This document shows, piece by piece, positions 16,445 to 25,934 of a DNA stretch of 64,000 bases. Below the pieces are notes generated by a model. The model did no database searches. It worked only from the letters and a program-made list of their open reading frames with translations, and had not been told where the DNA came from. The position numbers and the translations under genes were made by a program. Each line of letters starts with the position of its first letter. Within the stretch, counting starts at the first letter, position 1. Source of the DNA: Chitinophaga pendula (lineage in GTDB: Bacteria > Bacteroidota > Bacteroidia > Chitinophagales > Chitinophagaceae); assembly GCF_020386615.1 (NCBI RefSeq), contig NZ_CP077769.1:5208001-5272000 (forward strand). Reading direction: 5' to 3'.

Positions 16445-19400
16445 TCACAATTTTGCTATTGCCAATGCGGGTAGTCTATGTTTATTACCGAATATTTTTT
16501 CCTGTAGTGCCTGAAAGATGATGAATAGCACGGGAGTGATGAACACTCCTAATACGACGCCGAACAACATTCCGCCGATGGCGCCGGAGGCGATGGCCAC
16601 ATTTCCTTGTTCTGTAGCTCCTTTTGCAAACAGTAATGGCAGCATTCCTGCTATAAAGGCTAGGGAGGTCATCAGAATAGGTCTGAGGCGGAGCCTGGCA
16701 GCTTCGAGTGCGGCTTCTACCAGTGGGTGTCCGGCTCTTCTTCTTTGTACGGCGAATTCAACGATCAGGATAGCGTTTTTGGCCAGCAGGCCGATAAGCA
16801 TGATCAAGGTGATCTGCACGTAGATGTTATTGGAGACACCCATCCACCAGATAAAGGTAAAGACGCCCAGTATGCCGGTGGGTAGTGTGAGCATCACTGC
16901 CAGTGGCAGTACATAACTTTCGTACTGTGAGGAGAGCAGGAGGTATACAAATATCACACACAATCCGAACACGAAGACGGTCTGGGAGCCGGCTGCCTGT
17001 TCTTCTCTTGCCATACCTATATATTCATGCGCATATCCATGGGGTAGTTGCGATGCGACCTGGTCGATCGTCTTCATCGCATCGTCGGAGGAATATCCTT
17101 TTGCGGCCTGTACGCTGATGGTGATGGCATTGGACTGATTGAGGTGGTTGATCACTTCGGGACCGAATACCCGCTTCAGTTGGGCGACGGCGGTCATAGG
17201 AACCATTTCTCCCTGTTTATTCTTCACCTGTATATATTGCAGGCTTTGTTCATCTACCCGGAAGGGGATGTCTGCCTGTACGACTACACGATAATATTTA
17301 CCAAATCGGTTGAAGTCGGAGGCGTAGATGCTGCCGTAATATGCCTGCATGGTGGACAGTACGTCACTTACTTCCAGCCCGAATTGTTTGGCCCTGACGT
17401 CGTCGACATCCAGCTGGTACTGTGGGTAGTTGGCATTAAAGGAGGTATAGGCGGTACCTATCTCTTTTTGTTTCAGCAATGCTGCTATGAACTTATTGGC
17501 CTGGTCTGCGAGTTTTGTGATGGGAGCGCCGGTATTATCTTTCAATACTACATCCAATCCATCTATGGTACCGAAACCCTGTACGGTAGGCAGGTTAAAG
17601 GTATAAGAGTTGCCTTCGGGGAGGCCGTAGAATATTTTGTTGACTGAGTCAGCGATGGCGTTGATGTCTGCGAATTTTCCTCTATCTTTTTTTGGTTTGA
17701 GGGCGGTATACATGGAGCCGAATGACGGGGATACGCTTGCGGACATTAGATTTTCGCCTACTACGATGGAGGTAAAGTCTACTCCATCTATTTTGCTGAC
17801 CAGGTGTTCTACGCTATCGAGCAGCTTTTTGGTGCGGGTGTATCCGGCGCCGGGGGCCAGATTGACAGTAGATATCAGCGTGCTCTGGTCTTCTGTGGGG
17901 ATGAATGCTTTAGGTACTTTTTGCGCCAATATGACGGTAGCGATTACGATCACTACCAGTCCACCCATTGTCCACCCTTTGTGACGAATCAGTACCTGAG
18001 CGGCACGGATGTATTTAGCGGTAGCGGCATCGAAGCCAAGGTTGAACAAGTGGAATATGCGACGTATCCCTTTTTGATCGTTTGTGTGGCCCGCTTTCAG
18101 CAGGATGGCACATAAGGCGGGGCTGAGGGTAAGGGCGTTGATGGCGGAGAGGATGATGGCGATGGCCAGGGTAAAAGCAAACTGGCGGTAGAACATGCCT
18201 ACCGGGCCATCTATGAGGCTAACGGGGAGGAATACGGCAGCCATCACCAGGGTGATCGAAATGATCACGCCGGTGATCTCGCTCATGGCGCTGACGGTGG
18301 CATTACGCGGTGGTACGTTGTGGCCTAATTTTGTGTGGACGGCTTCAACGACGACTATTGCGTCGTCGACGACAATACCGATTGCCAGTACCAGCGCGAA
18401 GAGAGTGAGCATATTGATGGTAAGGCCCAGTAGTTTCATGAAGAAAAAGGTACCTACGATGGACACGAGTACGGTGATAGCCGGTATGATAGTAGAGCGA
18501 AGATCCTGCAGGAAGATAAACACCACGATGAACACGAGGATAAAAGCTTCTATGAAAGTATGTTTTACCTGGTCTATTGCTTCGTCCAGGAATGTTTTGG
18601 TGCTGTAACTCACTGTATAGTCCAGGCCTGCGGGAAAGGACTTCTTCGCTTTTTTGAGTAGGTTGAATATGGCGGTCTGGATATCGTTGGCATTGGAGCC
18701 TGGTACCTGGAAGACGAAGATGCCGGCATCGGGGCGTCCTCTGCTGGAGACGGCGGCGGCGTAGGCATGATCGAGGGAGCCCAGTTCGATACGTGCTATA
18801 TCTTTGAGGCGGAGTATTTTTCCATTTTCATCTGCCCGTATGAGCAGGTTTTCATAGTCGGGTTCCTGGTTTAGTTTGCCTTTGTATCGGATAGCATATT
18901 CGTATGCGACGTTGCTACCTTCTCCTAATCTACCGGGTGCTGCTTCCAGGTTTTGGTTGTTGATGGCTTCAATGACTTCCTGGGGGCTGATGCGATAGGC
19001 GGTAAGCTGGGCGGGGTTGAGCCATATGCGCATGGCATAGTCTTTACTACCGAAAAGGGCGGCTTTACCGACACCCTGTATACGTTGTATCTGAGGGATG
19101 AGATTAATCAATGTATAGTTATTCACGAATTCTCCATCGTATCTGTCATCGGAATAAATGTCGATGAACATGATCATGCCATTCTGTTGTTTGGCGGTGA
19201 TAACGCCCGCCTGGAGGACTTCTTTAGGCAGTTGGTTGGAGGCTTGTGCTACGCGGTTCTGTACGTTGACGGCCGCCTGGTCCGGGTTGGTGCCTTGTTT
19301 GAAAAATACGGTGATGGTGAGGGTTCCATCGTTGGAGGAGGTGGAGGACATGTAGGTCATGTTTTCCACCCCGTTAATGACCTGTTCCAATGGGGTGGCG

Positions 19401-19582
19401 ACGGCGCGTGCCATTGTTTCGGCATTGGCGCCTGGGTAGCGTGCGGTAACGGCTACTGCGGGAGGGGCTATATCGGGGAAAGTTTCCATGGGGAGACTTT
19501 TCAGAGCGAGCAAGCCCAGTAAAAATATGATGACAGCGACGACTGTGGCCGACACAGGACGGTCTATGATCTTTTTAAACAT
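16445..19582 (-). CDS. RND-family multidrug efflux permease (HAE1/AcrB type)
   Basis: 1,045 residues, full length for AcrB-like pumps. The N-terminus FKKIIDRPVSATVVAVIIFL, twelve predicted membrane helices in two sets, the proton-relay Asp pair in GIVVDDAIVVVE (TM4), and NAILIVEFAVQ in the second half are all present. It pumps drugs or other amphiphiles from periplasm or inner membrane using the proton gradient, normally with a periplasmic adaptor and an outer-membrane channel. Neither partner gene is adjacent: downstream is a convergent gene, upstream a divergent HxlR regulator. It must borrow partners from elsewhere. Confidence 0.95.
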   Translation of the reverse strand: MFKKIIDRPVSATVVAVIIFLLGLLALKSLPMETFPDIAPPAVAVTARYPGANAETMARAVATPLEQVINGVENMTYMSSTSSNDGTLTITVFFKQGTNPDQAAVNVQNRVAQASNQLPKEVLQAGVITAKQQNGMIMFIDIYSDDRYDGEFVNNYTLINLIPQIQRIQGVGKAALFGSKDYAMRIWLNPAQLTAYRISPQEVIEAINNQNLEAAPGRLGEGSNVAYEYAIRYKGKLNQEPDYENLLIRADENGKILRLKDIARIELGSLDHAYAAAVSSRGRPDAGIFVFQVPGSNANDIQTAIFNLLKKAKKSFPAGLDYTVSYSTKTFLDEAIDQVKHTFIEAFILVFIVVFIFLQDLRSTIIPAITVLVSIVGTFFFMKLLGLTINMLTLFALVLAIGIVVDDAIVVVEAVHTKLGHNVPPRNATVSAMSEITGVIISITLVMAAVFLPVSLIDGPVGMFYRQFAFTLAIAIILSAINALTLSPALCAILLKAGHTNDQKGIRRIFHLFNLGFDAATAKYIRAAQVLIRHKGWTMGGLVVIVIATVILAQKVPKAFIPTEDQSTLISTVNLAPGAGYTRTKKLLDSVEHLVSKIDGVDFTSIVVGENLMSASVSPSFGSMYTALKPKKDRGKFADINAIADSVNKIFYGLPEGNSYTFNLPTVQGFGTIDGLDVVLKDNTGAPITKLADQANKFIAALLKQKEIGTAYTSFNANYPQYQLDVDDVRAKQFGLEVSDVLSTMQAYYGSIYASDFNRFGKYYRVVVQADIPFRVDEQSLQYIQVKNKQGEMVPMTAVAQLKRVFGPEVINHLNQSNAITISVQAAKGYSSDDAMKTIDQVASQLPHGYAHEYIGMAREEQAAGSQTVFVFGLCVIFVYLLLSSQYESYVLPLAVMLTLPTGILGVFTFIWWMGVSNNIYVQITLIMLIGLLAKNAILIVEFAVQRRRAGHPLVEAALEAARLRLRPILMTSLAFIAGMLPLLFAKGATEQGNVAIASGAIGGMLFGVVLGVFITPVLFIIFQALQEKIFGNKHRLPALAIAKL

Positions 19583-19744
19583 TGTAAGATACTATTAGCA
19601 GTTAACCGGGCGGCCGCTCCGTATATTGATTTATTTTTGCGGTACAAATTTCCCTATTAATTAAAAGGCAGTCAATCGGGGAATAAAGATTCCTATATGG
19701 AAAAATTTGACCACATGTGCTGGTGGCCTGTTTAGGGAAAAGAA

Positions 19745-19752
19745 TATCTTTG
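19745..19752 (+). promoter_or_regulatory. Bacteroidota-type -7 element of the HxlR gene
   Basis: TATCTTTG matches the TAnnTTTG -7 consensus and lies 22 nt before the start codon at 19775. A matching -33 element at the right distance is not evident. Confidence 0.45.
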
Positions 19753-19774
19753 AAGGGACTGAAAATTCTTTTTT

Positions 19775-20134
19775 ATGTATGTGAAGAAGCTACCGGAACA
19801 GCCGGAATATTATGGGGTGACTACGACGATGAATGTGCTTAAAGGTAAGTGGAAGCCCTGTCTGCTGGAAAGTATTCACGCCGGGATACGCCGACCAAGT
19901 GAATTACTCCGGAGCATTCCGGAGGCGACCCTTCGCGTGCTAAATCTGCAGCTGAAGGAGCTGGAAGAGCTGAATATTGTTTACAAAAAGATCTATCCGC
20001 AAGTACCTCCCAAGGTGGAATATTATTTAACGGAATGGGGAGAACGGCTGATACCTGTTATTACACAGATGGAGCAATGGGGTATGGATTATTCGAAGCA
20101 GGAGGTCGCTCACTGCGAAGTAAAGACATCATAG
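19775..20134 (+). CDS. HxlR-family winged-helix transcriptional regulator
   Basis: 119 residues, typical length. The HxlR winged helix spans about 15-105 with LKGKWKPCLLESIHAGIRRP, the recognition region LRVLNLQLKELEEL, and the wing IYPQVPPKVEYYLTEWG. HxlR proteins are small dimeric regulators that often respond to reactive electrophiles, quinones or drugs. It is divergent from the RND pump across a 192-nt gap, the usual arrangement for a local regulator of an efflux gene. Confidence 0.9.
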   Translation: MYVKKLPEQPEYYGVTTTMNVLKGKWKPCLLESIHAGIRRPSELLRSIPEATLRVLNLQLKELEELNIVYKKIYPQVPPKVEYYLTEWGERLIPVITQMEQWGMDYSKQEVAHCEVKTS

Positions 20135-20320
20135 ATCATTCGCTGGATAAGAAGATACCCATCTTGTACAAAGAAAACGCCCCGCTGCTCTTCCATTTAT
20201 AAACAAATGGTCTACAAAGGATTACACTTAGTTCATGTGACTACTTAAGGTGCTTGTTTCCGGCATTTAAGGAGGATAAGGGGATTGCTTTTGTACATTT
20301 AATGCTGCTAAACACTGCCT

Positions 20321-22381
20321 ATGCGATATATACTGTTATTATTACTTTTTGTGCACACTACTGTTTATGCGCAAAAAAATGCTTCTATTCCTTTTGAAAA
20401 GTGGATCAGCCTGCAATCTTCCTTTGCGCCGGTTATTTCTCCGGATGGCAAGACGGTGATCTATTCTGTCAATACTACTGACTGGGCCAATAACAGCTAT
20501 GACTGGGAGATCTGGATGAAGCGGGAAGGCGATATGCCCATACAGCTCACCCGTACGGCCAAGGGTACGAGCAATGCAGCCAGGTTCACCCCTGACAGTA
20601 AGTATGTGAGTTTCCTCGCCGACAGGGGCAACAAGAACCAGTTATATATCATCTCGATATATGGCGGAGAGGCGTTGCAGGTGACGCAAGAAGAGGAAGG
20701 TGTGAATGACTACCGGTGGAGTCCTGACGGCAAGCAGGTTGCTTTTATAAAAACGGCTGGTGATAGTCCGAAGGAGAAAGCGACTAAGGAGCGTTTTGGC
20801 GGATTCAGTATTGAAGGGCAAGAATATAAGCAGAATCATTTGTGGGTTGCCAACTTTCATATGGACTCTATCCTGTTGGCCGGACAGTATCCTTGTTATA
20901 CGAAAAAGGATTCCAGCGGCGGCAAGCCGACGATCCCCTGTACTAAACTGCCTGTAGGGCAACGGCTGACACAAGGTGATTTTTCGGTGAACGGATTTGA
21001 CTGGAGTCCTGATGGTAAAAAGATCATTTTCAATCAGCAGATCAATCCGCTGATACTTTCAGATATCAGTTCAGACATAGTATGGGTAGATGTGTCCAGC
21101 AAGAAAATGGATACATTGGTGCAGCATCCTACCGGAGACTTTTTTTCCAGCTGGCAACCAGATGGGAGAGCTTTTCTCTATTATAGTGCGGTAGACGACT
21201 CTACCACCAATTTTTATAAAAACAACCGGTTGTTCATTTACGAAATTGGTAGCCGTCGGAGCAAAGAGATCGCTACTGATATCGACGAATCCAAAATGGC
21301 AGCGGAGTGGCACCAACAAGGCATATTTGTACGGGCATTCGACAAGAATAAGATAAAGCTGTATAGTATAGATGCAAAGGGTGGTAACAGCAAGGTCATT
21401 CCTATCTCCCTAGATCTTGTAAACGGTGTTGCCTTTAGCAAGAACACGAACAAGGTGGCTATCTCCGGCAGGAACTATGCGGACTTACAAGAAATATATA
21501 CTGCTGACAACCTGCAACAGCCATTGAAAAAGATCACTAACAGTACACAGCAGATAGCAGGATGGAATACGCCGGTCAATGAGCTCATCAGTTGGAAGAG
21601 TAAAGACGGCGCTACTATAGAAGGTGTATTGCTGAAGCCACGGGATTATGATGCGAATAAGAAATACCCTTTGTTGGTACTGATCCATGGCGGGCCTACG
21701 GCTATCGATCTTCCTGATCCGACGCCGACATATGTATACCCGGCGATGCAATGGATCGAGAAAGGGGCGCTGGTATTGCGGGTGAACTACCGGGGCAGTA
21801 CGGGTTATGGTGAAAAGTTTCGTTCGCTGAATGTGGGTAATCTTGGTGTGGGTGACATGTGGGATGTGGTAAGTGGCGTTGAGTATCTTCAGCAAAAGGG
21901 GATGATAGACACTTCAAAAATGGGCTGTATGGGTTGGAGCCAGGGCGGTTATATTTCTGCCTTCCTGACTACCAACACGCATCTGTTTAAGGCTATTTCC
22001 GTAGGTGCGGGTATCTCTAACTGGGTGACCTATTATGTGAACACAGATATCACGCCATTTACGAGACAGTATTTGAAGGCGACGCCCTGGAGTGATATGA
22101 ACATTTACCTGAAGACTTCGCCTATGACAAATATCAACAATGCGAGTACACCAACGTTGATCCAGCACGGTGAGTTCGACAAGCGTGTGCCGGTTCCCAA
22201 TGCGTATGAATTATACCGGGGATTACAGGACAGGCATGTGCCCAGCCAGCTGATCATCTACAAGGGATTCGGGCATGGCATCAGCAAGCCCAAGGAGCGA
22301 CTGGCTGCGGTGTGGCACAATTGGCTGTGGTTCAATAAATATGTATTCGGAGAATCGGATGAAACGATACCAGCGGAATAA
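20321..22381 (+). CDS. S9-family prolyl oligopeptidase-like serine peptidase, secreted
   Basis: 686 residues with a short signal peptide (YILLLLLFVHTTVYAQ). An N-terminal beta-propeller with WD40/TolB-like repeats (SPDGKTVIYS, SPDGKQVAFI, SPDGKKIIFN) occupies about 35-400. The C-terminal alpha/beta-hydrolase domain carries the nucleophile elbow GWSQGGY with Ser at about 540, the Asp in HGEFDKRVP at about 617, and the His in GFGHG at about 650. These enzymes cleave dipeptides or oligopeptides from peptides in the periplasm. A terminator hairpin follows the stop. Confidence 0.93.
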   Translation: MRYILLLLLFVHTTVYAQKNASIPFEKWISLQSSFAPVISPDGKTVIYSVNTTDWANNSYDWEIWMKREGDMPIQLTRTAKGTSNAARFTPDSKYVSFLADRGNKNQLYIISIYGGEALQVTQEEEGVNDYRWSPDGKQVAFIKTAGDSPKEKATKERFGGFSIEGQEYKQNHLWVANFHMDSILLAGQYPCYTKKDSSGGKPTIPCTKLPVGQRLTQGDFSVNGFDWSPDGKKIIFNQQINPLILSDISSDIVWVDVSSKKMDTLVQHPTGDFFSSWQPDGRAFLYYSAVDDSTTNFYKNNRLFIYEIGSRRSKEIATDIDESKMAAEWHQQGIFVRAFDKNKIKLYSIDAKGGNSKVIPISLDLVNGVAFSKNTNKVAISGRNYADLQEIYTADNLQQPLKKITNSTQQIAGWNTPVNELISWKSKDGATIEGVLLKPRDYDANKKYPLLVLIHGGPTAIDLPDPTPTYVYPAMQWIEKGALVLRVNYRGSTGYGEKFRSLNVGNLGVGDMWDVVSGVEYLQQKGMIDTSKMGCMGWSQGGYISAFLTTNTHLFKAISVGAGISNWVTYYVNTDITPFTRQYLKATPWSDMNIYLKTSPMTNINNASTPTLIQHGEFDKRVPVPNAYELYRGLQDRHVPSQLIIYKGFGHGISKPKERLAAVWHNWLWFNKYVFGESDETIPAE

Positions 22382-22407
22382 CGTTATCTCTATTTTATGC
22401 TGATAAG

Positions 22408-22433
22408 CGCCCCGGAGCAATTTCTTCGGGGCG
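22408..22433 (+). terminator. Hairpin terminator after the S9 peptidase
   Basis: 7-bp stem CGCCCCG/CGGGGCG with a 12-nt loop, followed by TTTGC, 26 nt after the peptidase stop. Its position also rules out the upstream start (22397) of the next frame. Confidence 0.75.
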
Positions 22434-22495
22434 TTTGCATTCATGATGTAGAAATATTCCCTATCTTCCGCCCTGCTTTTATCAACAGACCGCCG

Positions 22496-22954
22496 ATGCA
22501 CGAATTTGTTAAGATACTATTCCGCTACCATAGCAGTATACTGGAGGAGCTGACTGCCGAGAGCCTGTGGGCGATCCCGATCGACAAAGCCAAGGGGCAT
22601 TATGAAATTGACAGCATTCCTTTGTATGCACCGATTGTGACTAAAGGTGATATTGTCTTTGCTACCTATGAAGTGAACGAGCCAACTCTTGTATACCAGG
22701 ATACTATTCTACCCTCTGGGAGTTCTACGATACAGGTCATTATGATGAGCTCTTCCAAAGATGTGGAGGCGATCCGGCAGTTATTCAAGCTGATGGGTTG
22801 TTCCAGTGCAGTTGTGAACAACAATTATTTTGTTATACATGTACCGGCGGCACTTGACTACATGCCGGTGAAACGTAGACTGGAGCAACTAAGCAAGTCT
22901 GGTACACTGGACTATGCAGAGGCATTGTTATCGGAAAATCATCAATACGTGTGA
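22496..22954 (+). CDS. DUF4265-family protein
   Basis: 152 residues from the ATG at 22496 (MHEFVKILFRYH); an upstream in-frame start would run through the terminator. The segment AESLWAIPIDKAKGHYEIDSI followed by PLYAPIVTKGDIVFATYE matches the DUF4265 family, small proteins with no assigned activity. Its stop codon overlaps the GTG start of the next gene, so the two are translationally coupled. Confidence 0.75.
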   Translation: MHEFVKILFRYHSSILEELTAESLWAIPIDKAKGHYEIDSIPLYAPIVTKGDIVFATYEVNEPTLVYQDTILPSGSSTIQVIMMSSSKDVEAIRQLFKLMGCSSAVVNNNYFVIHVPAALDYMPVKRRLEQLSKSGTLDYAEALLSENHQYV

Positions 22955-23289
22955 AGACTATTACCCTTTACCGGCCTACGGGATTGCAGGAGTTGTTACT
23001 GATTGCAGACAGCGGATTTAAAGCCTTTCCTCCCCGATTGTCCTGGCAGCCTATATTTTATCCTGTACTGAATCAGGCTTATGCCGAGCAAATTGCTTTT
23101 GAATGGAACATACATGACGAATTTTCGGGATACTGTGGTATTGTCACTTCTTTTGAAGTAGACGAAGCCCATGTACAAACCTATGCTGTGCAAAATGTGG
23201 GCGATAACCTGCATAACGAGCTATGGGTAGCTGCGGAGCAACTGGTGACCCATTCGTACCGCCGGCAGATCCGGTACTGGCAGCACTGA
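22951..23289 (+). CDS. Small protein of the 'ADP-ribosylation/crystallin J1' annotation group
   Basis: 112 residues starting with GTG at 22951, overlapping the TGA of the DUF4265 gene. The N-terminal pattern YRPTGLQELLLIADSGFKAF, then YPVLNQAYAEQIAFEWN, and NELWVAAEQL near the end are characteristic of short proteins usually labelled ADP-ribosylation/crystallin J1, although no ADP-ribosylglycohydrolase activity has been shown for them and the catalytic Asp clusters of true ADP-ribosylglycohydrolases are not visible. The coupling to DUF4265 suggests that the two work together. Confidence 0.7.
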   Translation: MKTITLYRPTGLQELLLIADSGFKAFPPRLSWQPIFYPVLNQAYAEQIAFEWNIHDEFSGYCGIVTSFEVDEAHVQTYAVQNVGDNLHNELWVAAEQLVTHSYRRQIRYWQH

Positions 23290-23305
23290 TATTATGTAAA
23301 GCGAG

Positions 23306-24205
23306 TTAGCTTTCGAGGAAACTGTGTATCTTTTTTTGGGTAGATTCCGGTAGGTCGCTGTTGATAATTTTCCATCTTTTCACTTTCATTTCCGAGAACC
23401 ATTTGTCCAGCACTTTGCGGATAATATCTTCATCGTTCCTATTTTCGGGAGAGGGTGCTACTTCGAGTACGAGTACCTCCAGCTGGTTAAGATCATCCCG
23501 TTTGCTGATCAGGCCGAAGTCAAGTTTATCGATGGTTTCGGACCACTTTTTATCTTTCCGGAGATTATACTTATCGAATAAACCTGGTAATATGTAGGCG
23601 TAGCGATTGGCATCGTTATCCTTTGAATCCTGGTGATATATATATCCATCGGTGAAGACTACCAATATATTACGATAGGTGGTATCACTGTCGACAGCCA
23701 CGTCTTTTACATCGTTCTTAAAGAAACGCCAGATATCAGATCCTGGCCATTGTGCCTGGCTGATGGTAGTCTTGTATATGTTTCCGATATTCTCTGCTAC
23801 AGTAGCTGCCAGTGTCTTATACACTGTTTTCTTTTCTTTAGGCTCCATGTCCGACAGGTCAATATTCAGCTTTTTTGCAGCGAGATTGATACCCGGATCG
23901 GGAGGATTCGGGTGGAATATCACTCTTATTTTTCCTTTCGTAGCATAGGCGTTTTCCACTGTCATTTGGCGGAGGAAGTAATCTGTCAGGTAGCTGATCA
24001 GTGTGCTATCTCTTTCGAAATGTTGTGGCTGGCTGGGATTACTTCTAGGATCGATCCGGTCTGACAGGTCCAACAGTATGGTGAGGTTGATCTGTTTCTT
24101 CCCTTTTGTTGCCTGGGTGCTGGTCTGTTGTGCAGGAGCATCCTTCTTTGTATCTGCGGAAGTGCATCCGCCTAATATGATGGCTATTATCAACAAGTAT
24201 TTCAT
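23306..24205 (-). CDS. Lipoprotein with vWA-like domain, last gene of the caspase/TIR operon
   Basis: 299 residues. The signal peptide ends in the lipobox LGGC. The mature part begins with a Lys/Thr/Gln linker, then INLTILLDLSDRID, a strand followed by D-x-S-D, which resembles a von Willebrand A (MIDAS) start. A second strand, NILVVFTDGYIYH at about 175-190, has the TDG found in many vWA domains. The protein would be anchored to the membrane and could bind a ligand through a metal site. Its start overlaps the stop of the upstream membrane protein by 4 nt. Fold assignment is from pattern only. Confidence 0.65.
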   Translation of the reverse strand: MKYLLIIAIILGGCTSADTKKDAPAQQTSTQATKGKKQINLTILLDLSDRIDPRSNPSQPQHFERDSTLISYLTDYFLRQMTVENAYATKGKIRVIFHPNPPDPGINLAAKKLNIDLSDMEPKEKKTVYKTLAATVAENIGNIYKTTISQAQWPGSDIWRFFKNDVKDVAVDSDTTYRNILVVFTDGYIYHQDSKDNDANRYAYILPGLFDKYNLRKDKKWSETIDKLDFGLISKRDDLNQLEVLVLEVAPSPENRNDEDIIRKVLDKWFSEMKVKRWKIINSDLPESTQKKIHSFLES

Positions 24206-25437
24206 GCGTTAGTGATTTGAGGAGTGGTGTATATGGTTACGTTAACGAATTCGTGTACGATGGTCTCTGCTGCTTCCAGGTCTACGTGGCTTTTTCCGCT
24301 ACCTTTCATCCAGGCCAGCCAGCCGGCCAGGAAACTGAATATTTCTTCCTTGAAATCGGAAGGTAAAGCACCACCATTGTCCAACACTTCGTTTAGTTTA
24401 TTGATTTGCGTTTTGGTACTATCTATGTGATGGGTCATTTTTTCAATGGCTTCGTTGATCTCATGTAGCTTAGCATGTTCATTCCGGATCTCTATATCTT
24501 TCTGCCGGAGTGCCACTTTGAGCTTGTCTATCTTGTTATAAGCATCCAATACGAAGTCGAATACAAATCCCCATATAAGGTATACGATGAATCCTGCGAA
24601 AATGATGATCCAGAAATTGACAGACTTTGCAGCCAGAGGGATTGAGAATTCCGGCATGTCAGTGAAGGCCCCTTCACTTTTAATATTGTATATTTTTTCG
24701 GTGATGTCATAAGCCATAATAGCATCGAACAGGAAGGTGATCACTACCAGGAATCCGATCCTCACGAATTTCATATATCCCTTTGCTTCGTTCATCTTGT
24801 GTATCAGGTATCCCAGTCCCAGGAATACAAAGGGAATGGTGAGGATGAGCACTAGTTCTGTGACGCCATCATTGAGGGCTCTGGAGATGGCTTGGGCGTC
24901 AAAAATGGAGTTCGCTACACCGATCTGGTTTAGGGTAAACTCTTTAAAAAAGGCCGAGTAAGATGCGGAGCTATAGAAAACGAACAGGTATACGGTCAGG
25001 AAAATGAGGATGATCATACCGATATAAAAGCTGGGCTTTGCGGTAAGGTCGCCTACTATTTCCTGGGGATTGCTTCTGATATGTCCTTTTTCTTCTTTCA
25101 GAGACTCTATTTTCTGTTTGATCGCCGGTATATCTTCTTCTCTGAATTTCTTTATTTTATTTTCCCACCTGTTGATATGTCCTTTATGTTCTTCCAGCGC
25201 TATTCTGGTCGGCTTTTTCAGCTCCTCCTGTTTTCCGAGATCGTCTTTCATTTTCTCTTTAAAATTGAAATAGACTTTCTGCAGACATACTCTTAGGCCA
25301 GGGATGCTACCACCTAACAAGTACGCCTGGTGATGACCATAATCCTGATAATTGACCTTATCTACGACAGGCGGAGGTGGTGCGGGCGTTGTTATAATCT
25401 CTTTTACCGCGAATAGTCCTTTAATTTTTAGTTCCAT
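24202..25437 (-). CDS. Membrane protein with coiled coils, caspase/TIR operon
   Basis: 411 residues of unknown family. A cytoplasmic N-terminal part with a charged coiled-coil stretch (about 60-125, ending IPAIKQKIESLKEEKG) precedes about four membrane helices: YIGMIILIFLTVYLFVFY at about 137-154, ELVLILTIPFVFLGLGYLI near 195, VRIGFLVVITFLFDAIMA near 225, and FWIIIFAGFIVYLIWGFVF near 272. A second coiled coil (about 300-345, IDKLKVALRQKDIEIRNEHA) follows. The proline-rich segment PAPPPPVVDK lies near residue 18. It overlaps the vWA-like lipoprotein gene by 4 nt and follows terB by 3 nt. Confidence 0.6.
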   Translation of the reverse strand: MELKIKGLFAVKEIITTPAPPPPVVDKVNYQDYGHHQAYLLGGSIPGLRVCLQKVYFNFKEKMKDDLGKQEELKKPTRIALEEHKGHINRWENKIKKFREEDIPAIKQKIESLKEEKGHIRSNPQEIVGDLTAKPSFYIGMIILIFLTVYLFVFYSSASYSAFFKEFTLNQIGVANSIFDAQAISRALNDGVTELVLILTIPFVFLGLGYLIHKMNEAKGYMKFVRIGFLVVITFLFDAIMAYDITEKIYNIKSEGAFTDMPEFSIPLAAKSVNFWIIIFAGFIVYLIWGFVFDFVLDAYNKIDKLKVALRQKDIEIRNEHAKLHEINEAIEKMTHHIDSTKTQINKLNEVLDNGGALPSDFKEEIFSFLAGWLAWMKGSGKSHVDLEAAETIVHEFVNVTIYTTPQITNA

Positions 25438-25440
25438 GAT

Positions 25441-25845
25441 TTAGATGTTTTGGGATACGGTGGATAATATTTGTTCTTTGGGAGTATTCTTAAAGGCTTC
25501 GTCCAACAGGTATTCGCATATCTGTGGGATATTTTCCTCTTTAAAGCCCAGGCGGGCGCAGAATAGTTCCAGGGCTTTTCTTTCTTCCGGTTCGATACAT
25601 CCATCGGCCCAGGCGATCAGGCTGAGGTCATAGAGGCAATCTACTTTTTCGAGAATAGTCTGCGGTATTGTGTTCCGGGGCTGGTCTGAATCGATCAGCA
25701 GCTTATCCATATCGGAGCGGCTTACTCCTCTGGTCTCGCCGATCCGGTACAACATTTCAAGTTCTTTCACATCTACCTGGGCATCGGAAAGAGCCATATG
25801 ATAGAGGTGAAGGAAGTGATCTTTTAATTCCTGTGTTAATGACAT
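25441..25845 (-). CDS. TerB-like (TerB/DjlA N-terminal) helical protein
   Basis: 134 residues, all-helical. Two duplicated segments with acidic turns, HMALSDAQVDVKELEMLYRIG and LSLIAWADGCIEPEERKALE, match the TerB fold, in which such acidic loops are thought to bind metal. TerB proteins belong to stress-response and phage-resistance membrane-linked complexes together with TerC, vWA proteins and others. Here it lies between a DUF1508 gene and a membrane coiled-coil gene in the same operon, with a vWA-like lipoprotein two genes on, echoing that association. Confidence 0.75.
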   Translation of the reverse strand: MSLTQELKDHFLHLYHMALSDAQVDVKELEMLYRIGETRGVSRSDMDKLLIDSDQPRNTIPQTILEKVDCLYDLSLIAWADGCIEPEERKALELFCARLGFKEENIPQICEYLLDEAFKNTPKEQILSTVSQNI

Positions 25846-25934
25846 ACGCTATTTTTTGTAGTGATCAATGTGTGATTGGGGGATAAGGCGGAGAGTAGCA
25901 GGAGGTGGCGTATTGGCTTCTCCTGCTACTTTAA

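Noticed and set aside
17048..17647. 199-codon + strand ORF within the RND pump gene
   Set aside because: It is the complement frame of conserved membrane segments and has no homology-like motifs.
22397..22495. Upstream start of the DUF4265 frame
   Set aside because: The extra 33 residues run through the terminator of the S9 gene.
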